Shown here: positions 43,676 through 52,666 of the stretch, piece after piece | Layout: the number at the start of each line of letters is the position of its first letter | Numbering within the stretch: the stretch's first letter is position 1 | DNA from: Methylobacterium sp. SyP6R | GTDB taxonomy: Bacteria; Pseudomonadota; Alphaproteobacteria; Rhizobiales; Beijerinckiaceae | Length of the DNA stretch: 64,000 nucleotides | NCBI RefSeq assembly: GCF_019216885.1 | Contig: NZ_JAAQRC020000001.1 | Span: 5,025,501 to 5,089,500 of the forward strand | Direction of reading: 5' to 3' | Position numbers and translations under genes: made by a program | The notes under the pieces: model-generated | Told to the model about the DNA's origin: nothing | What the model saw: the letters and a program-made list of their open reading frames with translations, nothing else | Database searches by the model: none

Positions 43676-44677
43676 TCACGCCGTGCCGGCCACCAGGGCC
43701 GCGACGGCAGCGCGGTCCGGCAGGGCCTCGAACACGCCCTTGCGGCAGACCACGCAGGCACCGCAGGCGGCAGCCATGCGCAGGCTCTCGGGGAGCGGGC
43801 GGCCCTCGGCGAGACCGACCGCGAGCCCCGCCGTGAAGGCGTCGCCGGCCCCGAGCGTGTCGAGTGCCGTCACGGAGAAGGCCGGCTGGGCCAGGACGGG
43901 ATGGCCGATCCGGAAGGCGAGCGCGCCACCGGCCCCGAGGGTGATCACGACGAGGTCCGGCCCGCGGGCGAGGAGCGCCTCCGCGAGGCCGCCCCAGGCC
44001 TCCGGGCCCCCCTCGCCCGCCCCGCTCCCGCCATCGGGCACGGGCATCCCGAGGGCCGCGCCGAAGGCCGCCGCCTCGACGGCGTTGACGACCAGGATCG
44101 CGGCCTGCGCCAGAATCTCCGGCAACGGCACCCGGAACGGCGACGGGTTGAGCAGGGTGCGCACGCCCGCCGCGCGGGCGATCCGGAAGGTCTCCGCCAC
44201 CGCATCGTCACCGACCTCGAACTGCGCCAGGACGAGGGCGCTCCCGGCGATCCGCTCCGCCGCCGCCCGCACCTCCGCGGCCCCAAGCCGGGCATTGGCG
44301 CCCGGATGCACCGCGAGGCAGTTCTCGCCCGAGGCGTCGATGAAGCCGATGCCGGCCCCCGTCGGGCCGGCGAAACGGTGCAGCATCGCGGCGGGCAGGC
44401 CGGCACGGGCGAGGGCCGGCGCGGCGAGGGCCGCGAGCGGGTCGTCGCCGATCGCCAGGAGGCCGTCGACCGTGGCGCCGAGACGCCGTGCGCCGACCGC
44501 GAGGTTGAGGCCCTTGCCGCCCGGCTCGACCAGGAAAGCCTGTGCCCTCAGCGATTCGCCCGCTCGCGGCAGACGGTCAACCGTGGCAGAACAGGCCACC
44601 ACGAAGCTCCCGAGGACGAAGAGAGCCGGATCGGCCACCATGTCGACTCTCTCCCCGACGCTGATTTCGGCGCTCAT
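43676..44677 (-). CDS. PfkB-family sugar kinase (ribokinase-like)
   Basis: A 333-residue carbohydrate kinase. PfkB signatures: the GGKGLNLAVGARRLG motif near residue 55, LLNPSPFR, NAVEAAAFG and the C-terminal DTLGAGDAFTAGLAVGLAEG with the catalytic Asp. It most resembles ribokinase-type members, but nothing fixes the sugar. The ATG chosen (MSAEIS) gives a compact N-terminus; a start 51 bp upstream is possible. It is divergent from a GntR regulator at 65 bp, the likely regulator of this kinase. Confidence 0.87.
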   Translation of the reverse strand: MSAEISVGERVDMVADPALFVLGSFVVACSATVDRLPRAGESLRAQAFLVEPGGKGLNLAVGARRLGATVDGLLAIGDDPLAALAAPALARAGLPAAMLHRFAGPTGAGIGFIDASGENCLAVHPGANARLGAAEVRAAAERIAGSALVLAQFEVGDDAVAETFRIARAAGVRTLLNPSPFRVPLPEILAQAAILVVNAVEAAAFGAALGMPVPDGGSGAGEGGPEAWGGLAEALLARGPDLVVITLGAGGALAFRIGHPVLAQPAFSVTALDTLGAGDAFTAGLAVGLAEGRPLPESLRMAAACGACVVCRKGVFEALPDRAAVAALVAGTA

Positions 44678-44742
44678 GCCCCCTCCCCATCCCGTCGCCC
44701 GCGCCGTGCCGGCGCGCGGCCGTCGCATCGGCTGAGCCGCCG

Positions 44743-45522
44743 ATGCCCGAGCCCTCGTCCGGGCCCGGCCCGGGCCCCCCTGCCCTGACGAGCCTGGTGC
44801 GGCTGCGCCACGATACCGCGAAGCCGCTCTATCAGCAGCTGGAAGAGCAGCTGCGCGGGCTGATCGAGGACGGCACGGTGGCGGGCGGCACGACGCTGCC
44901 GGCCGAGCGGCCCTTCGCGGAGGCGTTGGGCGTGAGCCGCACCACGGTGCAGCGCTGCTACGATTCCTTACGCCGGCAGCACTACCTCACCGCCCATGGC
45001 CGGCACGGCTTCATCGTCGCGGCCGGGCGCACCCGGCTCAGCCCGGGCATGGACCGGCTCAAGGGCTTCACCGAGGAGATGCGGGAACTCGGCCGCGTGC
45101 CCTCGACGCGGATCGTCGATCGCCGCGTGGTCCAGGACCGCTCGATCGCCTCGCTGTTCGGCCTGCCCTCGACCGCCCCGTTCCTGAAGCTGGTCCGCAT
45201 CCGCTGCGGCGACGGCATGCCGCTGTCGCGGGAGGTGGCGTGGTACGACCTCACGGCGGTGCCGGCGCTGGCCGAGGGCGATCTCGACGGCTCGGTCTAC
45301 GCATTCCTGGGCGCGCACGGGGCGGCCCTGGTGCGCTGCCGCCAGACCATCGAGGCGGCGATGCCGGACGAGACGGAATGCGCGGTGTTCGGTTTCACGC
45401 AAGCCCTGCCCTGCCTGCTGATCAAGCGCCACTCCTATGCCCGGGACGACCGGATGATCGAGTATGTCGAGGGCCTGTTTCGCGGCGACGCCTACGCCTA
45501 CCGGCTCGACCTGAGGGCGTGA
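44743..45522 (+). CDS. GntR-family regulator with UTRA ligand domain
   Basis: A 259-residue HutC-type regulator. The winged helix is at ~25-95 (PLYQQLEEQLRGLIEDG, LPAERPFAEALGVSRTTVQRCYDSLRRQHYL), followed by a UTRA ligand domain at ~105-250 with FLKLVRIRCGDGMPLSREVAWYDL. Effectors of this class are often phosphosugars. It faces the PfkB kinase gene across 65 bp, so that kinase is the probable target. The last 25 bp overlap the convergent LuxR gene. Confidence 0.88.
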   Translation: MPEPSSGPGPGPPALTSLVRLRHDTAKPLYQQLEEQLRGLIEDGTVAGGTTLPAERPFAEALGVSRTTVQRCYDSLRRQHYLTAHGRHGFIVAAGRTRLSPGMDRLKGFTEEMRELGRVPSTRIVDRRVVQDRSIASLFGLPSTAPFLKLVRIRCGDGMPLSREVAWYDLTAVPALAEGDLDGSVYAFLGAHGAALVRCRQTIEAAMPDETECAVFGFTQALPCLLIKRHSYARDDRMIEYVEGLFRGDAYAYRLDLRA

Positions 45523-46193
45523 GCCCGAACCGCCGCCACCTCGGCACCGTAGGCCACCGGCAACTGCACCGCCGCCACCAGGGCGACCAGTTGGCTCTGC
45601 TGCCGGGTCCCGGTCTTGAGGAAGATGCGGGCGACGTGGGTGCGCGCCGTGGTGACGCTGATGCCGAGTTCCGCGGCGATCTCGGCGAGGCAGCCGCCAT
45701 GGGCCAGGCCTGCGCCGACCTGCGCCTCGGCCCGGGTGAGGCCGAACAGGGTACGCAGCTGCACCTCGATCTTCCCTTGAGCCCGCAGGAGCCGGGCCAC
45801 CACCACCGCCCGCCCCGGCGCCGCTTCGTCGTCCAGAGGCGAGACGCAGACCGAGACGCCCGGCTCGTCCGGGCCGCCGCCCTCGAGCTGCAGGAAGCCG
45901 ACCGCCTCCCCGGGCCGCCCGTCGCAGGCCGCCTGGATCAGGGCCTGGAGCCGCGAGCGGCCCTCCGCCTGGCGTGCTCCGAGGTGCCTGACGACGTGAT
46001 GCGCGGTTCCGTGATGCTTGGTGCCGTGACAGCCGCCTGTCGCGTGCTGGCCCGACAGGGCTCCGTCGGGCCGGTCGAGGAGGTCCGTCGCCTCCCGGTT
46101 GGCGTGGAGGATGTGCCCCTGCCGGTCGACCACCAGCACCGCGAGGGCGAGGGCGTCGAGGGCGGCGGCCGCCGCCGGCTGCCAGGCGGTCAT
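45498..46193 (-). CDS. PAS/LuxR-family transcriptional regulator
   Basis: 231 residues. The N-terminal half is PAS-like (ALDALALAVLVVDRQGHILHANREATDLL) with a His-rich patch CHGTKHHGTAHHVVRH that could bind metal. The C-terminal ~65 residues are a LuxR helix-turn-helix (FGLTRAEAQVGAGLAHGGCLAEIA, then LGISVTTARTHVARIFLKTGT). No receiver domain is present, so it is not a standard response regulator. The inner ATG is chosen since the extra ~50 residues of the longer form look unfolded; that form would start at 46343. Target unknown. Confidence 0.8.
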   Translation of the reverse strand: MTAWQPAAAAALDALALAVLVVDRQGHILHANREATDLLDRPDGALSGQHATGGCHGTKHHGTAHHVVRHLGARQAEGRSRLQALIQAACDGRPGEAVGFLQLEGGGPDEPGVSVCVSPLDDEAAPGRAVVVARLLRAQGKIEVQLRTLFGLTRAEAQVGAGLAHGGCLAEIAAELGISVTTARTHVARIFLKTGTRQQSQLVALVAAVQLPVAYGAEVAAVRAHALRSSR

Positions 46194-46860
46194 GCCGGCG
46201 GTCACGGTGCGGTGGTCCCGGTCACGCGGCTGCGGCGCCGCCCGTCCTCCACCCCACACCCACTGCACGCGTGCATCGTCGCCCCCCGGCAAGCCGTCGC
46301 GAACGAGCGGGTCTCGACCCGTTCGGGTCCATATAAGTACCAAAACCTCTGCGGCACAAGACTGTTCATCGCAGCCGCGGCGCAGTGATTAAATCAGACA
46401 TGATTGGTCTGATTGCGGTCAGATGCTTGCATCCGGCATCAATCGGAGCCCTGTGGTCGGGATTGGTATCATCCTTTCGGATGAGACGCGGGCCACCGAA
46501 TGATCGACCGCTTCGTCTCGGTGCCGGCGCCATGGTCGAGGCCGCCGTGCTGGCGATCCTCACCGTCGGCTCGGCAATCGATCGCGGCATCTTCGGAGAC
46601 GATCACCTGCAATCCAGGCAGTACGATTTCATTTCACGCCAGATAACAAATTGCCTGATCCGTGAATTTTTACAGCAATTGCTCGTTTCTGGAGTGCGTT
46701 CGCCTCATGAATACGGGATCGACCCCGCATCGTCTCCCCTGATCCGGGCAGCCAGGAATCCGGTATGTCGCGGAGCGTGTTCGACGCCCACGCCACATCC
46801 GCTGCACCGGCCGATCGAACCGGCTCCCGAGACGGGCCACCCGCCGTCCGGTCGACGCCG
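46194..46860. other. Gene-free region with a short palindrome
   Basis: No credible gene on either strand. The middle part (about 46380-46720) is poorer in G/C than its surroundings. A perfect 7-bp inverted repeat ATCAGAC / GTCTGAT with 7-bp spacing lies at 46393-46413 and could be an operator upstream of the LuxR gene. The remainder shows nothing recognisable. Confidence 0.4.
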
Positions 46861-47988
46861 TCAGGCGGGCGCGCTCGCCAGGCGCGGCGTCGCTCCCGCC
46901 CGGCGCGGGCGGCGCCAGATCAAGCGGCCGAGGGCCGTGCCGGCGCGGCGGCAGAACAGGGCGGCGGCGAGAAACCAGGCGAGGCCGAGCCAGAGGCCCT
47001 GCAGGATCGCCAGCAGGGCCGAGCCCAGCACCAGGGCACCGCGGCCGAGCAGCGCCAGGACTGCGCGGGTGCGCCCGCCCAGGCCCTCGGACAGGCGGGC
47101 GACGCGGCGCAGGTCGTCGGCATTCTCCGCCACGGCGAGGGCCTGGAGGGTGCCGCGGGCGCCGAGCCGCGCCTGGATCCGGGCCGATTGCTCCCCGACG
47201 CTGCGGATCTCGCGGAACGCGCCCGGCTTGAGAACCCCCTTCGCCCCCTGGCGCAGGGCAGCGATGTCGAGCCGGCCGGCGGCCGCGGTGGCAAGGCCCA
47301 AAGCCTCCCGGTCGATCGCGGCGCCGGCGCTGCGGGTGAGATGCGCGGCCAGCGGCCGGGACAGCTTGCCGGTGCGGGCGGCGAGCTTCAGGGTCGTGGT
47401 GCCGGCATGGACCGGCACGCTCGAGCCGAGGGACACGATGGTGGCGCCGGTCAGCGCCAGCCCGGCGGTGGCAAGCCCGAGGAGCAGCGGGTCGTAGGCC
47501 TCGCCGCGGGCGAGCCGCCCGCCCTCGCGCCACACATCGCGCAGATCGCCGTAGCCGACGAGGTCGCCCGCCACGGCGCCGGCGAGCCCGGCCATGCCGG
47601 CCCCCTCCCCGCTGACGAAACCGGTCGCCGCGTCGGTCAGCGCCCGGCGCGGCGCGGTCTCGGCGAGCGCCGCCACGGCCGCCCGCCGCTCGGGCGAGAC
47701 CGCCACGCCCCGCTCCTCGGCCAAGGCCAGGAAGCTGTGCGCCAGGTCGTCGTCGCCCGCCGCCACGGCCGCGTCGAGGCCGGCACCGATCCGCTCCGGA
47801 TCGGCGACCGAAGCCAGGCGCAGGGTCGCCAGCGCCGCCGGGTCGTCGGCGGCCTCGCGCAGGCGCCAGGCCTGCGCGCATTCCGGCAGCAGGACGGGCG
47901 CGGAGACCGCGACGCCAGCGCCGGCGAGCAGCATCAGCGCCCCGGCCGCGCGCCGGCGCCAGCGCGAATCCGGCACGGCGATCCGCAC
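46861..47988 (-). CDS. Hypothetical membrane protein downstream of the AlsS-like gene
   Basis: 375 residues, GTG start, unrecognised. One N-terminal helix (ALMLLAGAGVAVSAPVLL), a soluble Ala-rich helical region to ~165, a hydrophobic pair near 120-200 (AGMAGLAGAVAGDLVG, GLATAGLALTGATIVSLG) and a C-terminal helix with a basic tail (AILQGLWLGLAWFLAAALFCRR). Similar proteins occur as conserved hypotheticals in Methylobacterium. It starts 3 bp after the stop of the ThDP-enzyme gene and is almost certainly cotranscribed with it. Confidence 0.7.
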   Translation of the reverse strand: MRIAVPDSRWRRRAAGALMLLAGAGVAVSAPVLLPECAQAWRLREAADDPAALATLRLASVADPERIGAGLDAAVAAGDDDLAHSFLALAEERGVAVSPERRAAVAALAETAPRRALTDAATGFVSGEGAGMAGLAGAVAGDLVGYGDLRDVWREGGRLARGEAYDPLLLGLATAGLALTGATIVSLGSSVPVHAGTTTLKLAARTGKLSRPLAAHLTRSAGAAIDREALGLATAAAGRLDIAALRQGAKGVLKPGAFREIRSVGEQSARIQARLGARGTLQALAVAENADDLRRVARLSEGLGGRTRAVLALLGRGALVLGSALLAILQGLWLGLAWFLAAALFCRRAGTALGRLIWRRPRRAGATPRLASAPA

Positions 47989-47991
47989 CGC

Positions 47992-49647
47992 CTAGCCCGG
48001 CTCGACCTGCGGGGCATGGCCGCCGAGTTCGTCGACCAGCACCCGGGTGTTCTCGGAGTAGTCGATCGGCACAGCCACGAGGTGCACGCCGCCCGCCGCG
48101 AAGGCGGCCTCCAGGGTCGGCGCCAGCGCCTCGGCGGAGGTCACGCGATGGCCCTTGGCGCCGTAGGATTCGGCGTAGACGACGAAATCCGGGTTGCTGA
48201 AGGTCATGCCGTAATCGGGGAACTTGTCGACCGCCTGCTTCCAGCGGATCATGCCGTAGGCGCTATCGTCGAGCACCAGCACCACGAGGTCGAGCTTGAG
48301 GCGCACCGCCGTCTCGAGCTCCTGGCTGTTCATCATGAACCCGCCGTCGCCGCAGACCGCCAGGACCCGGCGCTCCGGATGGACGAGCTTGGCCATCATC
48401 GCCGAGGGCAGGCCCGCCCCCATCGTGGCGAGCGCGTTGTCGAGGAGCAGCGTGTTGGCGACGTGGGTGCGGTAGTTGCGGGCAAACCAGATCTTGTACA
48501 TGCCGTTGTCGAGGCAGACGATGCCGTCCTCCGGCATCACCGCCCGGACATCATGGACGAGGCGCTGCGGCGTCACCGGGAAGCGGTCCTCCTCGGCCCG
48601 GTCGTTGATGCGGGCGAGGATGTGCTGGCGCATCTCCAGGAGGGCGGGCTCCGGATCGAGCCGTCCGCCGAGCCGGTCGGCCAGCGCCGTGACGGTGGTG
48701 CCGATATCGCCCACCACCTCGGCATCCGGATGGAAGACCTGCTCGACGCTGGCCGAGACGTAGCCGACATGGATCACCCGCGGGCCGCCCGCGACCCGGC
48801 CCATCAGGAAGGGCGGCTTCTCGACGGTGTCGTGGCCGATCGAGATGATGAGGTCGGCGCTGTCGATCGCCTCGTGGACGTAGTCGCGCTCCGACAGGGC
48901 CGCGGTGCCCACGTAGAGGTTCGAGCCGCCGGTCACCGCGCCCTTGCCCATCTGGGTGTTGAAGAACGGAATCCGGGTGCGGCGCACGAAGTCGGAGAGC
49001 GGCTCGACCAGGCGCGGGCGGTTGCCGGCGGCGCCGATCATGATCAGCGGGCGGCGGGCCTGGAGGATCATCGCGGCGGCGCGCTCGATCGCCGCGGGGT
49101 TGGCCACCGGCCGGTCGATCGGGTGCGACGGCACCAGGGCGACGTCGGCCTCTTCCGCCGCGATGTCCTCCGGCAGTTCGAGGTGGACCGGGCCCGGCCG
49201 CTCCTCGGTGGCGACCCGGAAGGCGTCGCGCACGATGGTGGGGATCGAGGCGGCCGACACGATCTGGCGCGTCATCTTGGTGAGCGGGCGCATCGCCGCG
49301 ATCACGTCGACGATCTGGAACCGGGCCTGGCGGGCGCTCATGATCGGCTTCTGGCCGGTGAGCATCAGCATCGGCATCGCGCCGAGATGGGCGTAGGCCG
49401 CCCCCGTGGTGAAGTTGAGGGCGCCGGGGCCCAGCGTCGAGATGCACACGCCGGGCCGTCCGGTGAGGCGCCCATGGGTCGCCGCCATGAAGGCCGCCGC
49501 CTGCTCGTGGCGGGTCAGCACCAGCTCGATCTTCGACTGTCGCAGCGATTCGACGACGTCGAGATTCTCCTCGCCCGGGATGCCGAAGATCCGGTCCACG
49601 CCCTCGTTCTCGAGGGCGGCGACGAGCAGATCGGAACCTTTGGTCAT
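47992..49647 (-). CDS. Acetolactate synthase-like ThDP-dependent enzyme (AlsS type)
   Basis: A 551-residue thiamine-diphosphate enzyme of the acetolactate synthase family. Seen: FGIPGEENLD, catalytic Glu48 (RHEQAA), STLGPGALNFTTG, GQKPIMSARQARFQIVDV and the ThDP/Mg motif GDGGFMMNSQELETAVR. The C-terminal VPIDYSENTRVL resembles catabolic AlsS; no small regulatory subunit gene follows, which also points to a catabolic role (pyruvate to acetolactate, acetoin pathway). No acetolactate decarboxylase gene is nearby, so the pathway is uncertain. Confidence 0.85.
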   Translation of the reverse strand: MTKGSDLLVAALENEGVDRIFGIPGEENLDVVESLRQSKIELVLTRHEQAAAFMAATHGRLTGRPGVCISTLGPGALNFTTGAAYAHLGAMPMLMLTGQKPIMSARQARFQIVDVIAAMRPLTKMTRQIVSAASIPTIVRDAFRVATEERPGPVHLELPEDIAAEEADVALVPSHPIDRPVANPAAIERAAAMILQARRPLIMIGAAGNRPRLVEPLSDFVRRTRIPFFNTQMGKGAVTGGSNLYVGTAALSERDYVHEAIDSADLIISIGHDTVEKPPFLMGRVAGGPRVIHVGYVSASVEQVFHPDAEVVGDIGTTVTALADRLGGRLDPEPALLEMRQHILARINDRAEEDRFPVTPQRLVHDVRAVMPEDGIVCLDNGMYKIWFARNYRTHVANTLLLDNALATMGAGLPSAMMAKLVHPERRVLAVCGDGGFMMNSQELETAVRLKLDLVVLVLDDSAYGMIRWKQAVDKFPDYGMTFSNPDFVVYAESYGAKGHRVTSAEALAPTLEAAFAAGGVHLVAVPIDYSENTRVLVDELGGHAPQVEPG

Positions 49648-50314
49648 CGGGCGCTCCTCCGGGCGTGTCCGTCTCTTGAGTTAAGACCCCGGATGACTCG
49701 GCGCAACGGATCGGACGCCGCCGGGTCGGTCCGGGATCGGATCGCGGCATCCGGAAGCACAGGAGCGGGGGAATGCGGCCAACGGCCCCATCATCCCGTA
49801 CCCTCGGCAAGTCCGGTGCACGGACTGCCCCGATCGTCATCGCTGCGCCGGGACGAGATCGTCGTACTCTCCCGCCGTGACATCCGCAGCGTCTCGGCAG
49901 AAAGGCGCCACTCCAAATGAATAATATTATAAATTTTGTATATCGATAATTTACATTCGCAAATTTCAATTATAGATACACGTCAATATTTTAAATACTC
50001 CAGCCATGTATCAAGCGGCAACGATCGGTACCGAAGGGCCATCACGCTGTAGCGTCGCGTAAAAATCCTCCTCTTCCGTGCCATTTTATCGATCGCCGGA
50101 GACGTGGTGGCCTATCGTCAGAGAAACGATCCAGACAAAATAAGACAAAACTCGTGCGACGCCGGGGCCTCCCGGCATAACTTCGTCCTTCTGCGTCAGA
50201 TTTGCCGTCTCACCGTGAGGAACCGGGCGCGAGATGCTGTGTTGCCGTGCCGCACTGCAACGGCCCGATCCGAGCCGCCGCAATGGCCCTGTCCTTCGAG
50301 CAACGGACGATTTG
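49648..50314. promoter_or_regulatory. Long divergent intergenic region with an AT-rich patch before the rhodopsin gene
   Basis: No gene could be supported. Bases ~49915-50060 are strikingly AT-rich (runs such as AATATTATAAATTTTG and ATTTTAAATACTCC) in a very GC-rich genome. A GCCGGG / CCCGGC hairpin lies at about 50161-50176. The patch may hold promoters for the rhodopsin operon or the AlsS-like gene, or mark the edge of acquired DNA. Confidence 0.5.
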
Positions 50315-51073
50315 ATGTCACCTCAATTCTGGCTCTGGCTCGGCTTCGCCGGCATGAGCGTCGGCGCTGCCCTCATCCTGTTCATCGGCAAGAGCCGCAC
50401 GCCGGCCGAGGAAACGGACACCATCATCCACGGCCTCGTGCCGATCATCGCCGCCTGCTCGTATCTCGCGATGGCGACCGGGCAGGGCAGCATCGTCCTG
50501 CCGGCCGGGCCGGATGCCGGCACCGCTACCCGGGCGTTCTACTTCGCCCGCTACATCGACTGGTCGTTCACCACGCCGCTGCTGCTGCTCGGCCTGGCGA
50601 ACACCGCGATGCACAGCGGCATGCGCCGCCGGGCGGTCGTCGGAGGGATGATCGGCTCCGACCTGATCATGATCGTCACCGCGCTGGTCTTCGGCCTGAG
50701 TCAGGTGGCGTGGCTGAAATGGACCTGGTTCGCGATCTCCTGCGGCGCCTTCCTGGCGGTATATTACGGCATCTTCGTGCAGCTGCGCCAAGAGAACGCC
50801 CGCGAGCGGGACGATACCCGCGCCGACTTCCTGCGCAACGCCGTGTTCCTGTCGGTGATCTGGCTCGCCTATCCGGTCGTGCTCCTGTTCGGCGACGACG
50901 GGCTCGGTCTGCTCGGCCCGGCGCTCGGCCTCGGCATCATCGCGGTGCTCGATCTCGTGGCGAAGGTCGTCTACGGCGTGATGGCGACGATGCAGACCGC
51001 CAAGCGGGTCGAGCGCGACCTCGCCGAGGGCAAGGCGGCACCGGTGCGCCCCCACCTCGCGGCGGCCGAGTAG
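50315..51073 (+). CDS. Microbial (type-1) rhodopsin, DTG-motif, predicted proton pump
   Basis: A 252-residue seven-helix retinal protein. Helix C reads ARYIDWSFTTPLLLLG: Arg79, Asp82, Thr86 and Gly93 align with bacteriorhodopsin Arg82, Asp85 (proton acceptor), Thr89 and Asp96 (proton donor). Helix G has Asp213 and the retinal-binding Lys217 (LDLVAKVVYG). Tyr50 and WLAYPVV in helix F are conserved too. The acceptor is kept and the cytoplasmic donor is Gly, a 'DTG' pump. Leu90, at the position that tunes colour, predicts green absorption. The ATG at MSPQFW is preferred on length. The blh gene follows after 6 bp, so the operon makes its own chromophore. Confidence 0.95.
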   Translation: MSPQFWLWLGFAGMSVGAALILFIGKSRTPAEETDTIIHGLVPIIAACSYLAMATGQGSIVLPAGPDAGTATRAFYFARYIDWSFTTPLLLLGLANTAMHSGMRRRAVVGGMIGSDLIMIVTALVFGLSQVAWLKWTWFAISCGAFLAVYYGIFVQLRQENARERDDTRADFLRNAVFLSVIWLAYPVVLLFGDDGLGLLGPALGLGIIAVLDLVAKVVYGVMATMQTAKRVERDLAEGKAAPVRPHLAAAE

Positions 51074-51079
51074 GCGCCG

Positions 51080-52048
51080 ATGATGCGCCGGCCTTCCCCG
51101 ATCCCGGCGCTGGCCGGCGCGCCGATGCCGCAGATCCTGCGGCCCGGCCTCCTTCGGGGAGCGGCGTCCTGCCTGCTCCCCGCGGCCGCCCTGCTTCTCG
51201 CTGCGACCGCCCTGCTGCCGCGGCAGGCGGGCTGGCTCGCCGTCCTCGCCCTGGTGATCGGTCTCGGCGTGCCGCACGGCGCCCTCGACGGCGAGGTGGC
51301 GAGACCCTTCCTGCGCCCGCGCTTCGGCCGGGCCTGGTTCGCCGTCTTCGCCGCCCCCTATCTCGCGCTCACCGCGGCCGTCCTGATCGCGTGGAGGCTG
51401 GCCCCCGGGACCACCCTCGCGGGGTTCCTCGGCCTGTCGGTCCTGCATTTCGGCCGGGAGGATGCCGGGCCGGGTCGTCCGATCGAGGCCCTCGTCAGGG
51501 GCGGCCTGCCGGTCGCGCTACCGGCCCTGGCGAGCCCCGACGAGACCGCCCGCATCTTCGCGGTGGTGACCCACACCGCGATGCCGGTGCCGCCGACATG
51601 GTGGACGGCATCCGCCTGGGCCTGGCTCGGCCTCGCCCTCGCCTGGCTCATCGCGGGCCGGCCTGCCCCGCGCGTGCTCGCGGAGGTCGCCGCCTTGGGC
51701 CTCGCCTTCCTGGTCCTGCCGCCTCTCAGCGCCTTCGGGCTCTACTTCGTCTGCCTGCACGCGCCGCGGCACATGCGGGCGCTGGCCGACGACCCCGTCC
51801 GGGCGCCTGCGGTGGACGGAATGGGCCGGGCGGTCCTGCTGGCGCTGCCGGTCTTCGGGCTCACGCTGGTCGTCGGCCTTCTGCTGTGGCCGACCTATCC
51901 GCAGGGACACGGCGTCGAGCGGTTGCTCGCACTGACGCTCCAGCTCCTCGCCGCCCTGACCCTGCCGCACCTGCTGCTGGACCGGTGGGTCGAGTGGTCG
52001 GCGATGCGGGCCGATGCGCGGTCCCGTTCCCACCGCGGTGGGCGGTGA
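51080..52048 (+). CDS. blh: Brp/Blh-family beta-carotene 15,15'-dioxygenase
   Basis: A 322-residue polytopic membrane enzyme that splits beta-carotene into two retinal molecules. The four iron-ligand histidines of the family are seen with the expected spacing: His66 (GVPHGALDGE), His123 (LHFGRED), His227 and His231 (LHAPRHM); His297 (LPHLLLDRW) is also conserved. Six or more hydrophobic helices are present. It starts 6 bp after the rhodopsin stop, giving a two-gene operon. Carotenoid synthesis genes (crtE, crtB, crtI, crtY) are not in the window and must lie elsewhere for retinal to be made. Confidence 0.92.
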   Translation: MMRRPSPIPALAGAPMPQILRPGLLRGAASCLLPAAALLLAATALLPRQAGWLAVLALVIGLGVPHGALDGEVARPFLRPRFGRAWFAVFAAPYLALTAAVLIAWRLAPGTTLAGFLGLSVLHFGREDAGPGRPIEALVRGGLPVALPALASPDETARIFAVVTHTAMPVPPTWWTASAWAWLGLALAWLIAGRPAPRVLAEVAALGLAFLVLPPLSAFGLYFVCLHAPRHMRALADDPVRAPAVDGMGRAVLLALPVFGLTLVVGLLLWPTYPQGHGVERLLALTLQLLAALTLPHLLLDRWVEWSAMRADARSRSHRGGR

Positions 52049-52057
52049 GCCACCGCC

Positions 52058-52666
52058 TCACTCCTGCTGGCGCGGGCGCCGCGGCGGGCGGGCCGCCATC
52101 GCCGCCGAGGCGAGGGCGTCGGCGGGGGCGGTCTTGCCGCGCACCGGGGCGCGAGCCTTCTCGGAGGCCGGGCGGGCCGGCGGCGCGGGCATCTCGGCGG
52201 GCTCCGGGGCCGCCGCGGGCGTCTCGTGGGCCGCCTTCTCCGGGACCGCCTTGGCGGCGGGCTTCGCCTTGGCAGGCTCCTTGGCCGCCCCCTTGGCCGG
52301 ACCCTTCGCGGACTTGGGCTTCGCCGCCGGCGCCGCGACCGGGTCGAGGTCGGCGGCGAGCGCCATCAGGTGGCGGCGATGCGCCACCGCCGGTCCGTCC
52401 TTGAGGTCCGGGTGGTGCTTGTCGAGGCGGGTCACCAGGGCCTTGACCTCGGCATCCTTCAGCCCGTCGACGATCAGCGCCAGGGGCTGGGGGCCCAGCG
52501 CCTCGCGCACCGCCCGCAGGCCCGCCAGATCCAGGGTCTTGGCCTTCAGCTGCTTCGTCACCAGGGCGTGGGCGGCCTTGGTGACGTCGCTGCGGATCGC
52601 CGGGAAGGCCTCCGGCGCCTCCGCGATCGCGCACAGGACCGCGAGGCCGTCGATCTCAAGCGCCAT
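52058..52666 (-). CDS. Hypothetical partner of orphan ParA
   Basis: 202 residues: a folded helical N-terminal domain (~1-108, with AIRSDVTKAAHALVTKQLKAKTLDL and ALIVDGLKDAEVKALVTRLDKHHP) and a long Lys/Ala/Pro-rich disordered tail (KGPAKGAAKEPAKAKPAAKAVPEK). It overlaps the ParA gene by 11 bp and so is translated with it. Positively charged low-complexity tails are typical of partners that stimulate ParA-type ATPases, but no family was recognised. Confidence 0.65.
   Translation of the reverse strand: MALEIDGLAVLCAIAEAPEAFPAIRSDVTKAAHALVTKQLKAKTLDLAGLRAVREALGPQPLALIVDGLKDAEVKALVTRLDKHHPDLKDGPAVAHRRHLMALAADLDPVAAPAAKPKSAKGPAKGAAKEPAKAKPAAKAVPEKAAHETPAAAPEPAEMPAPPARPASEKARAPVRGKTAPADALASAAMAARPPRRPRQQE

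Noticed and set aside
46385..47497. 370-codon plus-strand open frame
   Set aside because: Its second half is antisense to the hypothetical membrane protein and the first half shows no family or ribosome site.
46861..47988. A link of the hypothetical membrane protein to acetoin export
   Set aside because: Only the operon position next to the AlsS-like gene suggests it; the sequence has no transporter signature.
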